From Trichoplusia ni (Eukaryota > Arthropoda > Insecta > Lepidoptera > Noctuidae): a DNA stretch of 64,000 nt. Under the pieces are notes generated by a model. The model saw nothing but the letters and a program-made list of their open reading frames with translations, was not told where the DNA came from and ran no database searches. Positions 1-14,100 of this stretch are shown in pieces. A program made the translations under genes and the position numbers. Position 1 is the first letter of the stretch; every line of letters starts with the position of its first letter. Where the stretch lies: contig NC_039488.1 of assembly GCF_003590095.1 (NCBI RefSeq), forward strand, positions 3,534,001 to 3,598,000. Reading direction: 5' to 3'.

Positions 1-1933
1 TTTCTATTTAAAATGTTTATTCCAATTTCCGATAGAAATTCACGTTATTATTTCTTGTTAAATTGTATGCAGACGAAGAACTCCTAGCTTTTCAAAATTT
101 TATTATTGACATAAATAAAGCCACTGGTTAAATAGCCTCAAGATCAGTTTATAATAATACATGAAACTAGATACTCTATAAAAAGCTTGTCTATTGAAGC
201 CCTAAGGGAATAGGCTCGATCATTCTGAATGTTATTGTAATACCCCATTTTTCAAAGAGATCATATACATTTACCAGCACACTGTTCCTCCAATAACAAT
301 ATTATAATAAGATTTCTTCTATTCAACGCACAAAGCTATCTTCGTTTTTATGACGCCTTCAATTTTTATTTTCTTGCCTAAACCTAGGCTTTTATAGACT
401 CAATGAATATGACTGAAGATTGTACACGTTTATGCGTCAACACGTAACTAATTTTGTCTGGAGTTTTCCCGATACATAAAGTTTATTAACGAAGTATCTT
501 GACGACGAGACTTTTAATATCTTTAGATATTTTTGGAGACAAAGTTAAGATAAAAGAAGGTTTATCCGTTTAGGCATAATCTTTAGGGACAAAAAATATA
601 TTTTAAGCCACTTAGGTAAGAGTAACTTAGGTAAGGTAGTAAGGCTTAATCATGTTTAACGAAAGTAGTTTTATTCCTGGATATTTGATTGGAATATTTT
701 TGTAGAAAAACAGCCCTTTACAAAAAATAATATTCCCAAAACAATTAATCTACCTGTGTAAAACATGTTGACAAAATTAACCGTTTTATGGTTATTAATT
801 TTCTAGCATAACGACAGCCTTTGAACAGCTTTTTGTATCCGTGATATATACTTTTAAAGATAGTATTATTAGCCAGTAATATTAAACAGTCCCCTAATAT
901 AATTAAACGTACTACGGTCTCTGGGCATGCTCAATAGCGTGCCGTTGATTTCGAACATAACCTTTATATTAAAACCTCTTACTAATGAGACCAAAACACG
1001 ACCTCACCAATCTCTAACAAGAATTTCGAAACATTGTTTAAATCATTATACACAAAACAGATCATTACGCAAAATTGACGTTTACTCAAAATATTGGACG
1101 CGATGTTTTCTTAGATCAAAAGGAAAAAATGTTTCACCATTTTTCACGGTGGCAAAAATAATTTGATTTCAGTGGAGGGATGTTGGCAGTTGATTTTAAA
1201 TTTAACTTCTCTGAACTTGGCAAAGTGGAATGGATTTTTTATGTACCTCCAAACATTAAGTGTTTATTTTCGTGAGAATTTTTCTTACCTTTATTAAGAA
1301 GTGAAATCTTTATAGATGGATTTAAGGTTGTTAAATGATGAACCTTTTACTACTATAGTACATTTTCATATTATACTGAGATGTTGAAATCTATACGTAA
1401 ACAAATCACTTTACATCATGTCATTGAAAATTTTACTGTACTTCACCCGAATACACCGGATTTCCATCACTCAATCATTTGCATGTCATATACTCGTCAT
1501 TAATTTTTTCTCTATGAATCCGACTACCAACAGACAATAAACTCGGCCATCAGAATTAGTAGATTCTAGCTCCATCTGTATTAGTTTCGATCGAGTTAAT
1601 GCATTCAAATCCGGCACGAACGATTTAGCGGATGACGCATTATGTCACCCACAATCCCCTGTGCTCGGTCACATGGAATATCACCGACCCACGGCTTCAG
1701 TTTGATGATTGGGATTACATGCAATGCTAAGGCGAGTATTGGGCTTAGTTTATAGACGTTGTTAATATTATTAACGAAAGCACTTGAATTGTAGAGTCTG
1801 ATTGCTTTGTTTAAGGATTTATTAGGTTTCATATGTGGACAACGGCTAGCATCTTACGTTTGTCCTGCGGAATTTTTGCTGTCATATCGTGTCAGAATTT
1901 TTTTATCGTTATCACCAATCTATTATGAGTAAG

Positions 1934-1994
1934 GCTGTTGTAAAAGTGAGACAGCGAAATCATTATGCGTAGCGCTGTCTCTTTCAAAAACAGC
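1934..1994. repeat. Imperfect palindrome of the GACAGCG family, locus 1
   Basis: Left arm GCTGTTGTAAAAGTGAGACA GCG; the right arm, reversed, reads GCTGTTTTTGAAAGAGACAG CG. The arms of about 22 bases pair almost throughout, around a loop of about 17 bases. Confidence 0.65.
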
Positions 1995-4645
1995 TACAGA
2001 CACAGATAGACTAATATCAAACAAAATACTTCAACGTAGGTTAAAAAAGTTGCAAAATTCCTAAAACAACTCTTACTTTAATAAATCTAAACGAGAGAGA
2101 ATGTGGAGAATGTAAATCATAGATAATATCAGAACTATGCAATAAATACTCTTTGCACAAAGACTATTGCGCATGAAGTTGATGAATGAAGGGGCGTGTT
2201 GTTCAATTGTTTAGAAAAGTTGTGGGTGTAGTTTGTGTTATGACCGCGGCAGGCAAAGGTCGAACATTGCGTCGGTATTACGGAAATACAACGATTGCAT
2301 ATTACGTAATTATAAACATAAGATTTTGAGATGGTATTATAAACAATGACTGATTCTGTCTCACCGTTCATAGTCCTCTATACTTTACATTTAATTTGAT
2401 GCTATGTTATCTCTTACACACTTGACACGTTTTGATAGAGCGGGGATTTAATGAAGAGTGGGTGATTTAGGATTCGGACTGAGCTGTGGGACTGAGTGAA
2501 TGAATACTAAACAAGTTACATAACGTATATTGTTTTTGAAGACTCTGAAGTTTCCTTTATTGGTTATTGTTAGTAACGAATATGAGTTCAGTTACGCATG
2601 TTCAATGATAACCTTAGCTTCTAAAAGCTCTTGAATAAAATAAATACTATTGTGTGGGAGAGACAGCGCCATCTTGCCTATAGCGATGTCTTATGTTAAA
2701 AAATAATCCGTCATTACAAGAACGCCTGTAATTTTTACAATTAATACTCAATATTATTTTTATTGCATCATGGCGTGAACTTAAGTTGTTGTTGTAATTA
2801 TAATTTCGATTCAATTCTTACTTTTCATAAAATACATAGAACAGAGACAAATGATAATTATTACTTACTTTATTATACAAGCTCCTAATTGTTAATTTAA
2901 AAAGCAAATATGTTATGTAATCACTAATTACCATTATATGACATCAATTTACGTGACAATAGAAATGAAAAATGTTTAAACAACATAATAGAAGCGTATG
3001 CTAAGCTTGCGTTAATTACAAACCAGTATATTTTGGAACTCGACGCGTTTTCAGTACAGACAGCAACAAAACTCATCCACATTCAGAATTGTAATCTGCG
3101 AGGAACGTTCCGACATTTAGAATATTGGTATTCAACGAATGTTTAATTTAGTCTATATCAAAGCCATATCTCAGTTAAATAAAAATTGACTTTATGTGAT
3201 TGAACTTTTGTTGCTGTCTATACCTACATACACACTAAATTAAATCAATGCGCGGTAGGTATTTTGGAAATCGTTTCAGTAGCAAGAATTCATTTAAGCC
3301 AGACTTTTATTCTCATTTAGGAAGTAATTCCGGTTTATTTTGCCACTGATTTTTGGCATTCGAGTAAAAACGGTATTTATTGGTTTCCAGGATTAACAAT
3401 GAAATAAAGTATTACGTTGTGCAGTGTTGATTTAGACCTAGCTATCAAAAAATATTATTATTTTCATTAGTACCTAGCATAAAATGTGCAAAATAATAAA
3501 ATCGACAACCCTAAAAACGTGGATTTTTGTTATACACACCATATTTTTCGTTCTATACCGTTTCTCAGGGTTGTCAATTTCGGTTCGCAAACAATATAAA
3601 ATCTAATATAGGTAGGTTTATCTGATGTGTTGTACTCGTAAGTATCCCGCTGTGTTCACTTATTTATCGCCATTCTTCATGTTACCTTCGTTCGGTATTT
3701 CCCACACTTTACGCCTACTTCAGAGTGTTTGAGGTGTGTAAATAAAATAAGAGCTGTGATGGTATTACGCGTATTGCCCTAGCAAAAAATATGCAATTAC
3801 TTTGCAAAATTACTGTAACATGTGGCAGTGAAATTGGATTTATTAGCAAATTGACCACTTTAATTTTGCTTTCAATTGCTATTGTTTTGCTTCTGAGAAA
3901 TATGTAATGAGGCAGCCGGTAACGGCTCGTTTATAGGTGTTTACTAAATACGAAGAATTGGTACCGTATTGAGTGCTTTCCGTTATGTGAGCCTTTTGTT
4001 GGTTAGTTAATTATTTCTTGGTATCATTTTTAATGATATTAAAGGGAGCTGCCATTCTTAAGAAGTGGTTTTATTTGTTTAATATTTGAGAAGATTTATC
4101 AAGTTAGGATTCATGTATTATGTTTAAATTAAACAGAGAATTACATTTATGGCTTACCATAGAGTAGGTCCTCAAATTTAGGTAAGTATTTTTTTGCTTT
4201 TATTTAATTAAAATTAAAAACTCAAAACACTTAGTAGATTTATCGTAACGTCATTTAACTAATTAACTATATTAGTTACAAAATTCTGTGAAAATTTAAA
4301 AACTATTTTTCAAGGGTATATAATGGATACAGTAATAAACTCATCATTTTATCTTTTCGCATATTAGCTCAAACTGCACTTTTCGTGCTGAATAGCAAAT
4401 TGTAATATTTTTTCACTTCTCACTTAACCATAAAATTCTACGTAATAACTTAACTCAACCGTCATTTCTTTCATTCTTGAATTAAATTTTCTGTTAAACG
4501 ATTTCACGAGGACTTTGATTCTATTATGCCGGAGAGAGGTGCCTGAAAGTGCCGTGAAAAGAAATAGGCCACTTTTAACTAAACCGCTTAGCCTTCATTC
4601 TAGAAATAAAATAGTAGTACCAAATAACACCCACAGTTCATATTG

Positions 4646-4700
4646 TACTTGTGAAAGCGAGACACCGCTCTATCTGCTCTATCTTGCTTCCATTTTAATT
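4646..4700. repeat. Imperfect palindrome of the GACAGCG family, locus 2
   Basis: CTTGTGAAAGCGAGACACCG opposes GCTCTATCTTGCTTCCATTT, with a short loop between. The core GAAAGCGAGACACCGC is close to locus 6. Confidence 0.5.
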
Positions 4701-7700
4701 TGAACTAGTTTTTGAGGGAATATTGTCTGACCAGCATTCTTATTATAAGCCTCAAAAGAGGTGTGTTGCAATTTTAAAATTGAAACGACTTTTGTCGAAC
4801 ATGTGACACAAGGATTGATGTCCTTAGAGAGGGAGTCGTTTTATTCAAACAATGAGATGTGTGAAAAATAAGATGTGTTTTACGCTATGGTTCTCAACAT
4901 TACATGCAATACAAGAGACATTACATCATGTATGTTACCATCACCGATTTCACTATTGCATCATAATCATAGGTATGTACCCTTATTATTCGAACAACGA
5001 TCACGTAAAATTATATTAAAGTTAAACAAAAACCTCTAATTATAAGCTTCTAAAACAAATGAATATTTTCAAGTAATTTATACATCGTAAAATTGGCCGA
5101 ACGCACAAATATTGGGATACCCTAAAGGTCACGAAATAAATTAGTTACGTTGTTACCTAAAGCTACCTGAATCTCAAACAATTTTAATGTAATGTAAGCG
5201 ATAAAACGCCGAAGCAAAAAGGGACGTAAATCTTAAGTTGAATATGAAAAGAATGTATCTTATGTTATTTCAATTATTATGATTTGTTACAACAGTCGGC
5301 ATCAGCGCGTCAGCTCATGAATAAAGACTGGTTTTGTCCTAAACTAGTCGGGCGATCCCGATAAATACGCGTGAGTAATGAATGGTACTCACTATGGGTA
5401 CATAAATAATATGTGTATGTTACATTATCCAACAGCATGGAACATGCTATTTAAAAAATGAATAAAGAAATTTTTGATTTGGTTATAAACAATTACCTTA
5501 TATTTTATGAATTTTTTGTATCAAGGCGCTTTAAGAATTTTCAAATTTAGTATGGGGCATAACTAGAACTCCAAAAGGGATAGCATCTCTACATTTTGTT
5601 GTGGTAAAAAATGATAGCAATGCAGACAAATACGCAGCCTAAAATTAGAGGTATTATAAAGAGATATCAAATATTGTTGAATAGGACTTTTTTTTTATCA
5701 TAACTTACTTTAGAACCTCGTAATCTCTTCAATTAGAGTAATTCAGTTTTTTTTCTCTTCTTTCGTAATCTGCAAAGTTAGTTGTGCTCTGTATTTAAAG
5801 TACCGTAATTAAGTAACGTTTTGAAGGTAAATTATTAAGAAACACAAATTATTTTTTACCTGGATTATATTATAATTCTAAAATTCATAATCAAAATGTT
5901 CTTATTTCTAGTGGGAAACAAGAACAGGCACAAGTTAAGGGCATTTAAGCAAAAAAAAAGCGTTTCAGTAATTTCTAATCTTAGCTTTCACAAAATAATC
6001 GAATTAAAAAGATTAAGAAAGAAATTTTGATTTTGCTTGTTAAATATATTGAACAAACTTTGCATGCAATCTTTTAAAACTTAATTCTTGGAAATACGAT
6101 TGGCTTTCGACCTATGTATTGTGTGCCTTAAAAATCCAATCTTTCTCTACCGTCCAAGCTTAATTGACGTGAATCGACACAGAAATCTATTAACAAGGGA
6201 ATTTCGTTCTATATGCTTCTACGCTATTACACTCAACCCCTATGCCCACGTCATAGAATAAATGCAATCAACTTGATCCAACGGCGGGCACGTTCCGTTA
6301 TGCCCACCGGTGGGCCTGTCGGACCCACGCCGATTACAAGTCATTGAGAGACGTGGAGTAAATTGATTGGTTCGTTATATGTAGGCAAGCTATATTTAGG
6401 GAAGTGTTTCAACGGAAATTCAAGCTAACCATATAACCTTACTTAAGATAGGTGTGGAGAGTCAAAAAATCAAAAGGTAGAGCATGCATTGTTTTATTTT
6501 CATTAAATTGTATCATGCATAATGTTTTTTTATGTAAAATAAATCTACATAATAGCTTATTATCACTTTAAAAAACGTTTACTCAGAAACATCCTGTCCT
6601 GCGACAAATGCCTTCTCCAAAGATTTCCATCTCATCCTATCTCTTGCTACTTGGGTCTTTAGCGGTCTTGATGTTTTAGTACTAAATGTGTACTAAACAC
6701 AAACGCGTAGCAAGAGTATTTGATTTGCTACGAAAACGTAGCAGCCGTAGCTAGAGCGTAGCACAAATCAGACTAGCTGTCAAATACTAATATGGTAAGT
6801 GAAATAATGGGTTGACTTTTTGTAGAAATTTCGTATTTTTTGTGAAAAGACGCAATGACACAAATAAAAAGAATGTCGAATCAAGCTTATACATACCTAT
6901 TCAAATAATGTACTTGTATTCAGGCGTTCCTTTGCCATCGATACTGGGAGGCATTTTGTCGAATCGCTGTATATTTTTGTCCACAATACAATTGTTTGTC
7001 ATGTTTCCGGAGGGGATATTTATGGCGTTGCAGTACCATGACTGCTGAAAACACAGCGGGAAGCGGTCTCAGCGTAAATAAGGCAAAAAATCCGATTGCT
7101 GTCAGGGGAAAACGATGGTGTGCGATGAAAAAGTGATATTAATTTGGGTTTTCGAATATTTTTAGTAAATACATGTCATATGTGAATCTGTATTAAATAT
7201 TGGAGGCCAATTGAAAGTCTCTGAAACTTTTTGGTCTCAGGTTGGTCGAAGCAAATATAACCTATCATATACATAATATATATACCTACACTTTAAAACT
7301 TTAGTGGAGATCCGATTTCACATGCCAATTGTGATTTCACCAGATTTTTATTGAAGATATGATATTGTTTTTTTAATAACTTTAGCAATGCCTGAAATGT
7401 TCTTACTTTGGAACGAAACGCTCATTATTTTTAACCATTATAATTCCCAGAAGAATTAGAACACGCCCACAGTGATCACAAAAGTAGTTTACACCAAATT
7501 TGATAATAATATGTAAAAGTTCCGGCTCTGTTAATAATATCCTTACTATATTTGTATTGTCCTACGCCTACGTGTTTCTATCACAAAGCTCTTGCTAAAA
7601 CTGTTTTGTCAAACGATATACAAAAATGATACGATATATAAATAATACGGGATTTATAGATGTAAATTCTGCTTATGTTTAAAAAAATAACTAAGGCCTG

Positions 7701-9786
7701 TTTTGAAATTAAATGTTGTTGTATCTCACATAAATTTCGTAAAACGAATCCAGAATTATTCAACAATTTGATCTACTAATTTGGTTTACTAAATCCCCTT
7801 TATGATATTACTTGACTTCCAGTACATGTAACAGTTGCATATACATTGTACCATGGAAAATTGTAAGGTAACGTCTTTACCTACAGCAACAAAATACACA
7901 TTGGATTTTGACAGTTATTATAGAAACACCAGCTTCCAACTTCAAAACAGCCTTCAAACCTTTAACTGTCAGTATAAACGAATTCGCGCTACTTATAAAT
8001 TTCGCCATTCCACCGGAACGGTGAAAATCGAGTTTCAAGTGTTCCTCGGAGTAACAACGTCAGCATATTGGCCCGGCCACGTTCGTTGTATTATGAAGTC
8101 CTATTTTGCAGTGACATTTTTCGTTCTACACTACCCGATTGGATTTTTGAAACGTGTAAATTTGATAAAACCCAGAACGCGGAGAATGAGTGAGTTATGG
8201 CCGTTTCAGATTGGGGAACGCAGCGGCGGAAACGCAAAAGAGTTCAATATATCATTTTAAGCTGAAAACTGGATTGGATCGTGTACGACGGTACCTGAGT
8301 CTCTGTTTATTTTTAAGTTGTTCATTTTCTGAATCTCGTCCAGACATGTACTGCCTTTGACGTGTTCAAATTTGCGCTTCATTCCAATTTTATTGCAACT
8401 TATTTTTTGATACCGACTTCATTTTGATTGGGTCAAAAAAAAAATATAGCACAGGCGTGATAGAAAATCAAAATATCGATAAAAATCCAGTTTCATTAAT
8501 TAAACGGCGACGAACCAAAATAATTATAAGTGACGTCGTAAACAGGCTGAAAAAATGGGAAAATCCTCGTTAATTCTACCAACAATATCCATTCACACGT
8601 TCAGCAAAATTGCGATCAAAACCGCCATCAGGGACGATGACACTATCCCCATTTTAAAGTTTTTATCTATTAAATAGCGCTGTACAAGATAATCTATCAA
8701 ACTGTGTGACAACCAGCACGATATTGCAGCGAAATATAAAATTATGACGGTCCGACGAGATACATACCTAGGTTCCTGGATACGTAAGTTTGTTGGTCTC
8801 TAGCTGCCTAGGTATCTAATGGGAGCGCGTCATCAGTGGTAAATGCAACTAGGAAATTCCGTGGCACACGTGCGCCAGTCTTGAGCGGCCTTGTAGTGCT
8901 ATGGACGCGATTGTACCTAAATAAGCTCATTGCGGAACTGTTGAGTGCCTCATTGTACTTTGGTCTTTTTGGTTACTTGCATTTCCGTGTTCAAAAGTGT
9001 TTTGTTTATTCATTTGTTTTTCTGATGTTGTACAATTCCGTTTGGGATTTACATAAAATCAAACTTTAAAAGTACTTCAGCAAACATTTTCACTAAGCAA
9101 GAGTCCCCAATAAATTATGTCATATAATTCTCAAACAGACAATACTCTACGACATAATTGTACTTGTCAGTCAAAAAAATAAGTTATATTTTTGTTATTC
9201 TTTTAACGTAAATCGGGCATGACCCTGAAATAAGGTTCTTTACAACAAAGATTCAAGACACCATTATTTAAATACCAAAAAAAAAACAATTAAACATCAA
9301 ACCACCATCTCCACACAATCCTTATTCTCAACAATGCAGCGGTCGCAGGTAATATATTTGGAATTTTCCAGTGCTATGAAAACGTTACGTGATCTCGAGT
9401 GAGGTTTTCGTCTGTAAAACGGGCCAAAACATCCCTATTACCTCAATGGGCACCTTCAATTCCGTTCTATGAAATTTAACCTGTCTACATAAATTGTTTA
9501 CTGTGTAAACGTTTTACAAAGGAAACTCGTGTGGTTCATAGACTCTAGTACAAGTGCGTACGTAAACAAGACTCGCTAATTTTGCTTGTCTGTTTTAATT
9601 AAAGTACCTGACAGTTATGGGAATGAGTTTGTGTATTGCGTTTTTAGTAGGACTGCTCTTAGGTATGAGAGTACTGTTGTGTAATGTGAGAGATGAGAGT
9701 GAGTGATGAGTTTATAATTATTAATGTAATTTAAATTAGTGATAAATAGTTTTTTTCGAATTTCAAAGAAATGCTTATGCATTTCT

Positions 9787-9828
9787 GTGCAGAGCTAAAG
9801 AAATTTTATAATTTCTTTAGCTCTGCAC
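9787..9828. repeat. Perfect hairpin, 18-bp stem and 6-base loop
   Basis: GTGCAGAGCTAAAGAAAT and its exact reverse complement at 9811-9828 are separated by TTTATA. Pairing does not extend beyond 18 bp on either side. Confidence 0.85.
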
Positions 9829-9858
9829 CTATTTATTTCAACGTAATGGTATGTACGA

Positions 9859-10209
9859 TCATCATCGGCCTAACCTTTTCTTAATTATGTTCGGGTCGGC
9901 TTCTAGTCTAACCGGATTCAGCTGAGTACCAGTGTTTACCCTTGTAAACACGCGACTGCCTATCTGACCTCCCCAACCCAGTTACCTGGGCAACACGATA
10001 CACCTTGGTTAGACTGGTTGTCAGAGCTTCTGACTACCTGTAACGATTGTCATAGATGTAGGAATAACAGCCGGGACCCATAATTTGACGTGCCTTCCGA
10101 AACACGGAGGAACTCGTTATGACAAAGATGGTCACACATCTACGGACCAACCGCGTCAAGCGTAGCCTAACCTGTAATCGACTCACTTATGCGGTTATAG
10201 CTTAGCCAC
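9859..10209 (-). mobile_element. 5S-rRNA-related SINE, copy 1
   Basis: About 350 bp, alignable along its length with 31249-31603. Read on the minus strand it begins GTGGCTAAGCTATAACCGCA and runs through a segment (10129-10181) resembling the 5S rRNA internal promoter, including GGTTGGTCCGTAGATGTGTG. It ends in a short GAT repeat near 9860. Box C carries two changes relative to copy 2. Flanks TATGTACGAT and TATGTGCGAT may be a decayed target duplication. Confidence 0.8.
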
Positions 10210-11071
10210 GAGCTCCTCGATATGCGATAAGCGCATATTGCGCTATGTGCGATATTGGTCGGATTAAGTTGCTATTCAGCCCCCTTCCTCTCTTCTAACT
10301 TTTGCGTGCCCGACAGTGTACATATTGTATTTTAAACTTGTTTATTACCATCTTTGCACTTAAAATATGGAATGACATGTCACATAGCCTTACTCAACAA
10401 GTTACCTAACTAACATTGTTTTTTTTTTATTGTTCCTGCTATTATCACTTCAAAAAAACTCTTCAGCTTTATAATATAAATATGTTTAGTATAGATTAGG
10501 AAATAATGAAAGAATTACTTGACACGACCAATAGTCTTGTCAAGCGATTAAAAAAAGTTGTGAAAATATATATTTTTAAATATGTTCACGGGACTGTTCC
10601 CTTTAACTACATGTCATAAATTCTTATTACAATTGCCATCGAGGAGAACATTATCTATTTCAAACAAAAAACCAGCAATTACTCATAAAACAAAAGTTCA
10701 TAACTGAATAAAGCACAAAGAAAATATTAAAAAACCTCAGACGCCAGACTCAGTAAATAACGTCCATTTACAACCCGACAAATATTTAATAAGACTAAGT
10801 GCTCAAATAACCATTAATAAACACCCGTAGACGATATTAAATACACAAAACAAACGAAGACTGACTCGGTGAAGAGGCATAAAGCTTGCAATTTAACTGA
10901 TATATTATTCAATTTAAATTTAAATGTCACTTCCAACACAAAATGGCTGGTGTTCTTTCAAATTGTTTTAGATGTTTCTCGTTGATGTGCTTTGTAAACA
11001 GTATTGGTTTGTGTCAATGTGTGAGTTATTTTGCTTCCGTAACGTTATAAGGTGACTGTTCATGCAAATGA

Positions 11072-11185
11072 TGACTGCACGTATAGCAGAGTGGTTGAGG
11101 TCAACACACAAAAAAAAACAATTCCCAAATGCTTGCCGTGGGTCTGGGTGTCTTTGTGCATGTGACTTGAATGTTTGTGAAACTA
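11072..11185 (+). mobile_element. tRNA-derived SINE, internally deleted copy
   Basis: A perfect pol III A box TAGCAGAGTGG lies at 11084-11094, followed by an A-rich stretch where the B box should be, then a tail region (AAATGCTTGCCGTGGGTCTG, GGTGTCTTTGTGCATGTGAC) shared with 27400-27460. The body between A box and tail is missing, so this copy is shortened. Confidence 0.7.
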
Positions 11186-14100
11186 TCTGGGACACAATAA
11201 TATAAAGCTGTTTTTTAATGCGTTGAAAGAAAAAAAGAAATTGAAGTCAGTGTTTAACTGTTGGTGATTGTTATTTTATTTTACGTTATCATATATATTT
11301 AAATATAGCAAGTAAAAAAGCTCAATCAGTTGCAATACGCCTTTGGTGGGTAGATCAATAACATGGTGGTATTTCTTATACACATTTATCATTGAAGTGC
11401 ACAACTACGTATCAAAAGTATTTCAACTAAATAAACACATATTCACTGAAGAAAAAACAAATATGATTAACCAAAAAACTGTAGTTTCAAAAATGCTATT
11501 GCTTTTTAAGATCTCAAGAACATTCTTTAACTAAAAGGCAAACTTCTGAACCTTAACTACCGTTTTCTATTTGCATAACAAACGGTTGTCGCGAGCCCTC
11601 TTTGATGTCAATATACTAAACTGCTCCGCGTTGCCTGTTTAACTGGCTGCTTCAAAGCCAACAGGGAATTAACTTCAATAACTTTCAAGTGACGAAATTG
11701 TACAGCTTTAAGAAGTACGCTGCAAGAAAGGGTTGAAGAAGTTTAATTTGTATTGTAGGTGAATTTTCAGGAGGTTTTTCAGAACGTATGATGAAATTGC
11801 CTTTAAAATATGCGGTAAGTAAATAGTTTGGAATCAATGCTACATTACTAAAAGGACATGTTGCTATGACGTAAAGTTTGTAAAAACCATTATCAATTTC
11901 AGACGTTTAGGATATTCATACAGGATAAGTGCTCTGCTCATTCTAAAATAAGAGAAAATTAAAATCATAAACTAATGAGACCTGATAAATGAAATTCCTA
12001 CAATTATTAGTGACAAAATATTAACGCGAGCAACAGCTAGAAGATAATAATAATATAATACTAGTAAATGATTAATTTGCTTAGAAAGTAGGTACATATA
12101 GGTAATTTGTCCTACATATTTACATATTTAGGTGCATCAGACCTTAGATCTTGCATTAGGACATTAGAATAATGACTGTATTGATGACCAGTTCCGCCAA
12201 TTGAAGCCTAAATTGCCGATTAAGTGTTTGCCGATAATTAAGATATAATAGATGATTGCCCAATCAAATACAATTAATTTTATTATAATGAGTTTTGGTT
12301 TGCTCTGACAACACCGGACGATTATTATTGACAGTACAAAACTAATTATAAATAATTGAAAAGAAAGTTCAATGTTTAAGATTTTCTTACAGGGAATAGG
12401 GCTGTGCCGTACGGTGGGACGTTTGAAGATTCGAAAATATTTTAATTAAAACTTAAAGAATCATGTTTAAAGTAGTGTCTGGTTCTATTTTAAAATTGAT
12501 AACAAACTCTATTTCTGCTCATTATCTGTGAATATCTGAAAGTAATATCGTTATCGTATTAAGAACAATGTATCAACCGTTGCATGTGAATCAAGAGTGG
12601 ATCATATGAAGAAAGTACAAAACTAAGAAAAAAACCCAAATATCTATTTCATTGAAAGTTTGAAGTCTTAGAACTCTTTTAAACACATTTAAAATTAATT
12701 CACTCAAAAAAATAACGCTTGATATTCATACGTCTTTGGGTGACTTTTAGCACACCTTTTGATAATGGTTCATCAAAACTTCTGCCAGACTGTTCACTTA
12801 ACTTTACAAGAGAAATTAATTTAATTCGTGTCACATTTACGATAGTTTATTGACAGCTTAAAATAAATTTATTAAAAGTTATTACGCATTAAATGTTTCA
12901 CAGACAGCTAGAAGATTTACAAGTGGAAAAGCCCATTGAATTTTACTTTTGGAATGATAAGATAAACGCAATTATCAATAGGAAACTTAAAAAAAGTCAG
13001 GACGGCATTCAGAAGTCTTTCAATGTTTCAATGATGTGACTATCTATTCATTACATTTGAGCCATTTAACGCAGTATAAGCGCTATTATCTACAGGTCTA
13101 ATTAGTCCGTTATCACGAGTACCACGTATGTAACATCATCATTAAAGATGGAATTCTTCACTTAAAATAAAATACTAGAAAATCATTAGACAGTACCACT
13201 AACTCATAATCTACGAACACAAAAAGTAATATGAGTATTTCTCAGAAATAATTTGCTCGAGATCGTGTACCTTGGATGTCTTTGTCAATTGAAACTCGAC
13301 TTGATTTATTATTAATAGACGAAACCAAATTTTCGAGTCCATTGTGCGTAAGGCACAATAAGTATTGTAGGAGACAGCGTCAAAATACTGAATACCCCTC
13401 AAGTTTGTTGATTTGATCATTATATTTTTCTAAATTTATACATCATTCTATTCTCAAAAAATATGGCTCTTGAAATATTTTTGTACAAAATCCAAACTTC
13501 GAGAATTAATTAAACATTAAAAAGTTATTAAAGAAACAAGAGATTCTAAAATTACTTTGTACTTCTAAAGGGACATTAGCTTAATTAAAATAACACACTG
13601 TTACAAATGTTTCCGAGCCACTTCAAAGGAAATTGACGGAATTAAAAATAATTGTTTATCTTTGAGACTTTGTGTGCTTGCTCTGTCTCGTTAAGATATT
13701 CAAATCTGGACACAAATAAACAAGCAACTGTGAAACTTTGGACAAATTTAGTATCGACACTTCGTTATCTCACAAAGAAGGCTCTCGGCTCAAACGGACT
13801 CTCGGGAATTCGGATAATAGATTTATAATTTACATTTCGAAACAAAGTTCACATTTGAGTTTTCCTGTGTTTTGAAATGAAGGGACACTGAGTAGAATTG
13901 TCCTAATAAAGTGTAGTCCATTGTTCTTTGTTTGAAAATTAGAGATGAAATTTTATTTTGAGAGTTAATAATAATGGTATTTTAAATGTAAAATATATCT
14001 TTTGTGCTCTTATAGATTGATAAAAACACCAACAACGAACACAACATACTTATTCAGATAAGATGAATCACGTGAAAGATTCATTCGATGAAGTTATCAT

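Larger units (their letters stand above)
1..9786. other. Gene-free AT-rich sequence
   Basis: No exon, RNA gene or intact element is supported. It holds palindromes at 1934, 4646 and weakly at 2650, a GC-richer patch with the 14-bp palindrome GCCCACCGGTGGGC (6302-6315), and a CGTAGC-rich inverted repeat at 6701-6790. The longest open frame, 141 codons at 7835-8260 (+), has no recognisable domain. Confidence 0.6.

Noticed and set aside
3506..3577. GACAACCCT/AGGGTTGTC inverted repeat
   Set aside because: Only nine bases per arm with a 50-base spacer; expected by chance in this length.
7835..8260. 141-codon plus-strand frame
   Set aside because: Longest frame in the left half, but with no domain, no hydrophobic or repeat pattern and no clear promoter or splice context. 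A frame of this length can arise by chance in 64 kb.
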